From Allosediminivita pacifica (GTDB taxonomy: Bacteria > Pseudomonadota > Alphaproteobacteria > Rhodobacterales > Rhodobacteraceae): a DNA stretch of 64,000 bases. The notes beneath the pieces are model-generated. The model was not told the DNA's origin, did no database searches, and worked only from the letters and a program-made list of their open reading frames with translations. The first letter of the stretch is position 1. Every line of letters starts with the position of its first letter. The position numbers were made by a program, and so were the translations under genes. The stretch spans positions 62,001 to 126,000 of the forward strand of contig NZ_QBKN01000006.1 in assembly GCF_003054175.1 (NCBI RefSeq), written 5' to 3'. Below, piece by piece: positions 59,343 to 64,000 of this stretch.

Positions 59343-60143
59343 TCAGAGCGGGTAGCGGATCACCATCCCGTCGTAGGCGGGAGTGACATGCGCGGGGGTC
59401 TCCTCCTCCACCGCGGCATAGTCGAGATCGATGTGCATGTTGGTGAGAACCGCCCGGGTGGGCGCCACCTTCTCGATCCATTCGAGCGACTTGGCGAGAT
59501 GCGCGTGCGTCGGGTGCGGATCGCGGCGCAGCGCGTCGAGGATCCAGCACTCGAGACCCTGAAGATGCGGCCAGGCGGCGTCGGGGATCTCGACCACGTC
59601 GGGCAGGTAGGCCACGTCGCCGATACGGAAGCCAAGCGCGTCGATGGCGCCGTGCTCGACCTCGAAGGGGGTGAAGGTCAGCGGTCCGCCGGCACCCTCG
59701 ATCGTCACCGGGCCGTCGATGGTGTGCATCGACAGGATCGGCGGGTAGGGCGAGCCCTCGGGCTGGGTGAAGGCATAGCCGAAACGGTTGATGAGCGCGT
59801 CCTGCGTGGGGCCGTCGGCCCAGACGTTCAGCCGTTCGCGCGTGTTGAAGACGATCTGCCGGAGGTCGTCGAGCCCGTGCACATGGTCGGCATGCGAGTG
59901 GGTCCAGACGACGCCGTCGAGCCGGCCAATGCGCGCGTCCAGAAGCTGCGCGCGCATGTCGGGCGAGGTGTCCACCAGCACGGCCGTCGTGCCGTCTTCG
60001 GTTTCCCGCTCGACCAGCAGGGAGCAGCGGCGCCGGAAGTTGCGCGGATCTTCCGGGTCGCAGTCGCCCCAGTTCCCGCCGAGGCGCGGCACGCCGCCGG
60101 AGCTTCCGCAGCCGAGGATGGTGAAACGCAGTTCTCCGCTCAT
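59343..60143 (-). CDS. PhnP-like metallo-beta-lactamase-fold phosphodiesterase
   Basis: A 266-residue MBL-fold protein. FTILGCGSSGGVPRLGGNWGDCDPEDPRNFRRRCSLLV is the typical N-terminus of the PhnP group, VDTSPDMRAQLLDARI and the zinc motif WTHSHADHVHGLDDLR follow, then DVAYLPDVVEIP and TNMHIDLDY with further metal ligands. It is probably a cyclic-phosphate phosphodiesterase. In many alphaproteobacteria this gene follows tatD, as here: its ATG at 60143 overlaps the tatD stop by four bases. No phosphonate-degradation genes are near. Confidence 0.92.
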   Translation of the reverse strand: MSGELRFTILGCGSSGGVPRLGGNWGDCDPEDPRNFRRRCSLLVERETEDGTTAVLVDTSPDMRAQLLDARIGRLDGVVWTHSHADHVHGLDDLRQIVFNTRERLNVWADGPTQDALINRFGYAFTQPEGSPYPPILSMHTIDGPVTIEGAGGPLTFTPFEVEHGAIDALGFRIGDVAYLPDVVEIPDAAWPHLQGLECWILDALRRDPHPTHAHLAKSLEWIEKVAPTRAVLTNMHIDLDYAAVEEETPAHVTPAYDGMVIRYPL

Positions 60144-60940
60144 GCGGCGGCGCTCCATGCTGCGGCACGCGAGAAGAGCCGGTCGAAGTTGGCCTCGGTC
60201 GCGGCGGCGAAATCCTCGTAGGAGAGGCCGAAGACCTCGGCGCCGACCTTGGCGGTGTGCACGGTATAGCCCGGCTCGTTGCGCTTGCCGCGGTAGGGCG
60301 GCGGGGCAAGGTAGGGGCTGTCGGTTTCCACCAGGATGCGCTCGAGCGGGGCCTCAGCAAAGATCGCGCGCAGTTCCTTGGACTTCGGGAAAGCCGAGAT
60401 CCCCGACATCGAGAGGTAGAACCCGCAGTCGAGCGCGGCGCGCGCGAGGTCGGCGCCGGACGAGAAGCAGTGCATCACGCAGCTATAGGGCTTGGCCTTG
60501 TAGCCTTCGGTCAGGATGCGGGCCATGTCCTCGTCCGCGGCGCGCGCGTGGATGATAAGGGGCAGGCCGGTTTCCTGCGCCGCCGCGATGTGCACCTTGA
60601 GGCTTTCCTTCTGCACCTCGGCGCTCTCGGCGGTGTAGTGGTAGTCCAGGCCCGTCTCGCCGATGCCGACAAATTTCGGATGATCGGTCAGCGCCACGAG
60701 ATCGTCGACCGAGACCATGGGTTCCTCTGCCGCGCTCATCGGGTGGGTCCCGGCGGCCCAGAAGACGGGGGCATAGCTGTCGGCGATGGCGCGTACCTGG
60801 TCTGCCTGCCGCAGACGGGTGCAGATGCTGACCATCCGATGCACACCGGCCTCCTGCGCGCGGGCGATCACGTCGGCGCGCTCCTCGTCGAAGTCGGGGA
60901 AATCGAGATGACAGTGGCTGTCGGTGATGACGGTTGGCAT
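60140..60940 (-). CDS. TatD-family hydrolase/DNase
   Basis: A 266-residue metal-dependent (beta/alpha)8 hydrolase. TDSHCHLDFPDF carries the HxH metal pair, GIGETGLDYHY the bridging Glu, LIIHARAADEDM and HCFSSGADLAR further His, and LVETDSPYLAPPPYRGKRNEP the catalytic Asp. TatD proteins are 3'-5' DNases or quality-control hydrolases in the cytoplasm. AAAGGAGG precedes the ATG. In related genomes tmk and holB usually lie upstream; here there is instead a long non-coding region and the divergent dcw cluster. Confidence 0.93.
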   Translation of the reverse strand: MPTVITDSHCHLDFPDFDEERADVIARAQEAGVHRMVSICTRLRQADQVRAIADSYAPVFWAAGTHPMSAAEEPMVSVDDLVALTDHPKFVGIGETGLDYHYTAESAEVQKESLKVHIAAAQETGLPLIIHARAADEDMARILTEGYKAKPYSCVMHCFSSGADLARAALDCGFYLSMSGISAFPKSKELRAIFAEAPLERILVETDSPYLAPPPYRGKRNEPGYTVHTAKVGAEVFGLSYEDFAAATEANFDRLFSRAAAWSAAA

Positions 60941-61043
60941 GGTGCCTCCTTTGCGCCGTGGTATTCCGGAAGGCGCGGGCAGGGTCAAGGCGCCGGGCCG
61001 CCCGGCGGGCCGTGGTTGCGCGACATGGACCGAGAACGCCCGC

Positions 61044-61079
61044 TGGGCGGGCGTGGGGTGGCCATGGGAAATCATGGGC
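61044..61079 (+). promoter_or_regulatory. Array of four TGGGN repeats (candidate MraZ operator)
   Basis: TGGGC at 61044, TGGGG at 61054, TGGGA at 61065 and TGGGC at 61075 start 10, 11 and 10 bases apart. Escherichia coli MraZ binds TGGGN direct repeats with 5-base spacers. The mraZ gene is 600 bases downstream; tatD is about 105 bases away on the other strand. Confidence 0.45.
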
Positions 61080-61140
61080 CGGCGTCGCGTCTAATGTGAG
61101 TGAACTGGGCTGAGGCAGGGATTCCCTTGGCCAGACGGAG

Positions 61141-61161
61141 GATTCGCAAGGGATTCGCAAG
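61141..61161. repeat. Tandem duplication of GATTCGCAAG
   Basis: GATTCGCAAGG is followed at once by GATTCGCAAG. No function is apparent. Confidence 0.7.
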
Positions 61162-61198
61162 TGGCGTTGCCCCGGGTCGGGCGGATCCGAAATTTTTT

Positions 61199-61213
61199 TG
61201 GGAAATCATGGGG
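61199..61213 (+). promoter_or_regulatory. Second TGGGN pair (candidate MraZ operator)
   Basis: TGGGA-AATCA-TGGGG gives two boxes exactly 10 bases apart. Its first 14 bases repeat the end of the upstream array. A degenerate third box (TGACT) starts at 61219, again 10 bases on. Confidence 0.4.
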
Positions 61214-61364
61214 CGGGGTGACTGGCGGCATATGGCGCTACATATGGTGCCTGAATTCAGGTCAGTATCTGCATGTGCCATTAGGTGCCGGAATTGTCAG
61301 ACTTTCTGAGCGCGTTGAGAAGCCTTTGATAGTGATCCGGAGGACGCGATCCCAAAAAAAGGGG

Positions 61365-61393
61365 TTGAGTGGCACACATTCCCATGACATACC
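61365..61393 (+). promoter_or_regulatory. Candidate promoter of the dcw leader
   Basis: TTGAGT, a 17-base spacer and CATACC, with an A-tract just upstream (61354-61360). The hexamers are weak matches. The predicted transcription start near 61400 coincides with the first base of the long-range stem of the leader RNA. Confidence 0.35.
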
Positions 61394-61399
61394 TTTTAC

Positions 61400-61625
61400 C
61401 ACGATGAGAGACGGGAAAGGGGCGCAAAAAGACCCCGGTCAACGACCAACCCCCAAGGCAAGAATAAAAGAGCAGGTTTCATACAGGCACCCGCTCTCAT
61501 CGTGACAGGATCCGCTGCGAGCGCGAAGTTTCATCCCCCCAGGTGGCGCGCGCAGTTGGAGACACCCGCCAGACGCGGGTCGGACGGCGGGTTGATCGAT
61601 GGCAGCCGATCAACCCGCCGTTTTT
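61400..61625 (+). ncRNA. Structured mraZ leader, UpsM-like sRNA
   Basis: A leader of about 226 nt. Its first 11 bases (CACGATGAGAG) pair perfectly with 61494-61504 (CTCTCATCGTG), closing a domain of about 105 nt. Inside are GGGG (61419-61422) and CCCC (61433-61436) arms; after it come a 6-bp hairpin (61564-61580) and the terminator at 61585. In Rhodobacter sphaeroides the abundant sRNA UpsM arises from the mraZ 5' leader by termination at such a hairpin. Position, size and architecture agree; ends are predicted, not observed. Confidence 0.55.
61585..61625 (+). terminator. Strong intrinsic terminator inside the mraZ leader
   Basis: CGGCGGGTTGATCG and CGATCAACCCGCCG form a perfect 14-bp stem with an 8-base loop, followed by TTTTT. 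It lies 40 bases before the mraZ start codon, so read-through is required for expression of the division genes from an upstream promoter. Confidence 0.92.
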
Positions 61626-61664
61626 CGTTCAACAACTGGGGCAGGGACAGGGGCTGTTGGGACA

Positions 61665-62171
61665 GTGGGCCGCAGATTGAGGTTCAAGGGCGAGTTCACC
61701 AACAAGGTGGACACGAAGGGGCGGGTCTCGGTACCGGCCTCGTTCCGCCGTGTGCTTCAGGAAGGTGATCCCGACTACACCGAAGGCCTGAACCCACGCC
61801 TTGTCGTGGTCTATGGCAATCCCGCTGCCAAGTTTCTCGAATGCTATACCATCGCCGCGCACGGCGAGCTCGAAGATCGCATCGCGCTGATGCCGTCGGG
61901 CTCCAAGAACCGCAAGATGATGGAGCGCATCTACTCCACCCATTCGCAGGAAGTGACGCTGGACGACACCGGCCGCATCGTGCTGACCGCGAAGCTGCGC
62001 GAGAAGATCGGCGTGACCGGCGAGGCCTACTTCGCCTCCAACCTCGACAAGTTCCAGATCTGGAATCCCGCGACCTACGAGGCCGAAGAGCGCGCCGAGG
62101 TCGAGGAGTTCTTCGAGGAAATGCCCGAAGACTTCGACCCGATGCAGCTTCTGGATGGTGCGGGGGTCTAG
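61665..62171 (+). CDS. mraZ: Transcriptional regulator/cell-division protein MraZ
   Basis: A 168-residue MraZ with two SpoVT/AbrB-like DNA-binding repeats: FKGEFTNKVDTKGRVSVPASFRRVL near the N-terminus and SQEVTLDDTGRIVLTAKLREKIGV in the middle. MraZ forms a ring and represses the dcw operon by binding TGGGN repeats. The start is a GTG at 61665 (GRRLRFKGEF); a TTG at 61677 is possible and the open frame also runs upstream through the terminator. The stop is directly followed by the rsmH ATG. Confidence 0.93.
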   Translation: MGRRLRFKGEFTNKVDTKGRVSVPASFRRVLQEGDPDYTEGLNPRLVVVYGNPAAKFLECYTIAAHGELEDRIALMPSGSKNRKMMERIYSTHSQEVTLDDTGRIVLTAKLREKIGVTGEAYFASNLDKFQIWNPATYEAEERAEVEEFFEEMPEDFDPMQLLDGAGV

Positions 62172-63155
62172 ATGGCGGGGCAGGCGCCGCATATCCCGGT
62201 CCTGCTTCAGCCCCTGCTGGAGCAGGTCGCGCCGGTCACGGGGACCTGGGTCGACGGGACGCTGGGGGCCGGGGGCTATGCCCGCGGTCTGCTCGAGGCC
62301 GGGGCCGAGCGTGTCATCGGCATCGACCGCGATCCCTCCGCCCTGCGCATGGCCTCGGACTGGGCCGCGTCCTGGGGTGACCGGGTCTGGCTGGTCGAGG
62401 ACAATTTCGCAAACATGGACGCCCATGCCACCGGCGTGGACGGCGTCGTGCTCGACCTGGGCGTGAGCTCGATGCAGCTTGACCAGGCCGAGCGCGGTTT
62501 CTCGTTCATGCGCGACGGGCCGCTCGACATGCGGATGGGGCAGGGCGGCGAGAGCGCCGCCGATATCGTGAACGGCGCCGAAGAGGCGACGCTCGCGGAT
62601 ATCCTCTACTTGTTCGGCGAGGAGCGCGCCTCGCGCCGGATCGCCAAGGCCATCGTGCGCGCCCGCGCCGAGGCGCCGATCGAACGCACCGGGCAGCTTG
62701 CCGGGATCATCGAGCGGTGCCTGCCACGGTCGAAGCCCGGGCAGGCGCACCCGGCCACGCGAAGCTTCCAGGGGCTGCGGATCGCCGTGAACGCGGAATA
62801 CGAGTCGCTCTGGAAGGGGCTGGTGGCGGCGGAGCGCGCGCTGCGGCCCGGCGGCAAGCTGGCGGTGGTGACCTTCCACTCGGTCGAGGACCGCATGGTG
62901 AAGCGCTTCTTCCAGGAGCACGGCGACCGCAAGACCCACGTGAACCGCTACGCAAGCGAGGCGCCGCCCGCCGCCGAAACACCGTTCCACGTGCTCACCC
63001 GCAAGGCGGTGGGGCCCGAGAAGGCCGAGACCGAGGTCAATCCCCGGGCCCGCTCGGCCAAGCTGCGCGTGGCGCAGCGCACCGATCTGCCGCCGCAGGA
63101 CGTCACGCCAGAGGCGCTGTCCATGCCCGAACTGACCCGTAGCAGGAGACCATAG
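62172..63155 (+). CDS. rsmH: 16S rRNA (cytosine(1402)-N4)-methyltransferase
   Basis: A 327-residue RsmH (MraW). [15 protein letters not shown] is the N-terminal block; [30 protein letters not shown] the SAM-binding motif [35 protein letters not shown] the family core; [23 protein letters not shown] and [16 protein letters not shown] the C-terminal blocks. It methylates C1402 in the ribosomal P site with SAM. It starts immediately after the mraZ stop and precedes ftsL by 2 bases. Confidence 0.97.
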   Translation: MAGQAPHIPVLLQPLLEQVAPVTGTWVDGTLGAGGYARGLLEAGAERVIGIDRDPSALRMASDWAASWGDRVWLVEDNFANMDAHATGVDGVVLDLGVSSMQLDQAERGFSFMRDGPLDMRMGQGGESAADIVNGAEEATLADILYLFGEERASRRIAKAIVRARAEAPIERTGQLAGIIERCLPRSKPGQAHPATRSFQGLRIAVNAEYESLWKGLVAAERALRPGGKLAVVTFHSVEDRMVKRFFQEHGDRKTHVNRYASEAPPAAETPFHVLTRKAVGPEKAETEVNPRARSAKLRVAQRTDLPPQDVTPEALSMPELTRSRRP

Positions 63156-63157
63156 AG

Positions 63158-63505
63158 ATGCGCTTGATCCTATTCGTGCTGGTCGCCCTCGCCGTGATCG
63201 CCTCCGGTTTCTGGGCCTACCGCGAGAACTATGCCACGCAGGCGGCGCTCGAGGACGTGCGCGCCACCCGAACAGCAATTGCCGACGCGCGCGACCGGCT
63301 TGCGGTGCTGAAGGCGGAATGGGCCTACCTGAACCGGCCCGACCGACTGCGCGATCTTGCGGATCTGAACTACGACAAGCTGGGTCTGTCGCCGCTGCGG
63401 TCCGGCCAGTTCGGGCGCATCGACCAGGTCGCATATCCGCAGCCGGAACTGAACCTGAGCATGTCCGAGCCGATTTCCTTCAGCACCGCCGGAGCACGCC
63501 CATGA
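63158..63505 (+). CDS. ftsL: Cell division protein FtsL
   Basis: A 115-residue bitopic membrane protein. One N-terminal helix (LILFVLVALAVIASGFWAY) is followed by a periplasmic coiled coil (YATQAALEDVRATRTAIADARDRLAVLKAEWAYLNRPDRLRDLAD). The EWAYLNRPDRL motif is characteristic of alphaproteobacterial FtsL. It acts with FtsB/FtsQ to activate FtsWI at the septum. Its TGA overlaps the ATG of ftsI. Confidence 0.92.
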   Translation: MRLILFVLVALAVIASGFWAYRENYATQAALEDVRATRTAIADARDRLAVLKAEWAYLNRPDRLRDLADLNYDKLGLSPLRSGQFGRIDQVAYPQPELNLSMSEPISFSTAGARP

Positions 63506-64000
63506 TCCGCACCCCTCTTCGTCCGCTTGCCCGCATCCTCGAAGCCCGTGAACGCGGCGAGAACCCCGACGCGATCGAACGCGAGAACCTGCGCCTGCGG
63601 CACGAGGAGATGCGCGACCGGCTGCGCCAGCGCGCCGAGAGCCGGCTTCTGGTGATGGCGGTGATGTTCTTCTGCGGATTCCTTGTCGTGGGCGCGCGCA
63701 TGGGCGTTCTGGCGGCCTCCGAGGCCTCGGAGCCGCGGGCCTATGCCGGCGGTGCCTCGATCCGTGCGAGCCGGTCCGACATCGTCGACCGGCAGGGACG
63801 GTTGCTCGCGACCAACATGAGCACGCATTCGCTTTATGCGCATCCGCACCAGATGATCGATCCGACGCGCGCGGCGCGCGAGCTGGCGCAGATCTTCCCC
63901 GACCTGAAAGAGGCGGATCTCATCGAGGACTTCACCGGCAAACGCAAGTTTCTCTGGGTGAAGCGCAAGATCAGCCCCGAGCAGATGCAGCAGGTGCACG
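63502..64000 (+). CDS. ftsI: Peptidoglycan D,D-transpeptidase FtsI, 3' end missing
   Basis: The first 166 residues of the septal class B penicillin-binding protein PBP3. A charged cytoplasmic N-terminus of about 45 residues precedes one membrane helix (LLVMAVMFFCGFLVVGARMGVL), then RASRSDIVDRQGRLLATNMSTHSLYAHPHQM, the conserved RGxIxDRxG-type start of the pedestal domain. The transpeptidase domain with SxxK lies beyond the window edge. It overlaps ftsL by four bases, as usual in the dcw cluster. Confidence 0.95.
   Translation, partial: MIRTPLRPLARILEARERGENPDAIERENLRLRHEEMRDRLRQRAESRLLVMAVMFFCGFLVVGARMGVLAASEASEPRAYAGGASIRASRSDIVDRQGRLLATNMSTHSLYAHPHQMIDPTRAARELAQIFPDLKEADLIEDFTGKRKFLWVKRKISPEQMQQVH

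Larger units (their letters stand above)
60941..61399. other. Long intergenic region between tatD and the mraZ leader
   Basis: No believable protein-coding gene is present. It contains helically spaced TGGGN repeats (61044-61079 and 61199-61213), an exact 14-base direct repeat (61065-61078 and 61199-61212), a tandem duplication of GATTCGCAAG (61141-61161) and AT-rich stretches around 61191-61200 and 61353-61360. Confidence 0.75.

Noticed and set aside
61637-61670. G-rich repeats (TGGGG, AGGGA, AGGGG, TGGGA, TGGGC) around the mraZ start as an MraZ operator
   Set aside because: The spacing (6, 6, 9 and 8 bases) is not helically regular, and the site lies inside the transcribed region. The upstream arrays fit the operator pattern better.

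Overview
The window is GC-rich chromosomal DNA of an alphaproteobacterium, almost certainly a member of the Rhodobacteraceae (Roseobacter group). This is inferred from gene content and order: secG-pyrG, hisA/F/E with a small membrane gene between hisA and hisF, phaR, a biotin pyruvate carboxylase, many Rhodobacterales-type small proteins, and a long structured leader before mraZ. No phage, transposase, integrase or CRISPR array was seen. Most of the DNA is tightly packed core and metabolic genes, many with 4-bp ATGA stop/start overlaps.

Layout. 1-5.5 kb: the 3' end of an ornithine-type decarboxylase, an orphan molybdenum hydroxylase large subunit, a tautomerase, a DUF2235 alpha/beta hydrolase and a CoA-binding protein. 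5.5-12.7 kb: the minus-strand histidine genes hisB, hisH, hisA, hisF and hisE, split by a plus-strand block of two DUF2147 proteins and an alpha/beta hydrolase, and ending in a GntP-type permease. 12.8-15.8 kb: small proteins, a LysR regulator, two tandem tRNA-Gly(GCC) genes and a LuxR-type regulator. 16.2-25.1 kb: pyruvate carboxylase, an FMN alpha-hydroxy-acid oxidase, a UvrD/PcrA helicase with a LexA-like site, and an AI-2E-type exporter. 25.2-27.8 kb: an 850-residue protein that looks like a fusion of a GspL/PilM-like cytoplasmic domain and a GspC/PilP-like periplasmic domain. 28-37.7 kb: SIMPL, MerR, carboxymuconolactone decarboxylase, a BNR-repeat protein, an UPF0173 hydrolase, a ceramidase-like protein, gatCA, an excalibur lipoprotein with an amidase, a Gfo/Idh/MocA oxidoreductase and phaR.

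37.7-48.9 kb is a nitrogen and polyamine region. It holds a DegT aminotransferase, a PuuB-like oxidase, two PuuA-like glutamine synthetase homologues around a class I amidotransferase, a SulP transporter, and a four-gene polar amino acid ABC uptake system whose binding-protein gene is flanked by hairpins. 48.9-55.7 kb: a PhnD-like protein translationally coupled to the nearer of two tandem TerB-fold genes, then rlmJ, cutA, pyrG, secG, purA and a DUF2842 protein. 55.7-60.9 kb: a large acidic protein with a possible C-terminal winged helix, thiamine diphosphokinase, an AEC transporter, a PhnP-like metallo-beta-lactamase protein and TatD. 61-64 kb: the start of the division/cell-wall (dcw) cluster, mraZ-rsmH-ftsL-ftsI, the last cut by the window edge.

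The most interesting non-coding signals are three. (i) The region before mraZ holds helically phased TGGGN repeats that resemble MraZ operators, then a roughly 226-nt leader closed by an 11-bp long-range stem and a perfect 14-bp terminator, like the UpsM RNA of Rhodobacter sphaeroides. (ii) A dispersed intergenic repeat occurs four times; its second hairpin keeps its structure while its sequence changes. (iii) Candidate operators lie near the BNR-repeat gene, the LuxR gene and the helicase gene. All functional assignments come from reading translated motifs; no database search was run.
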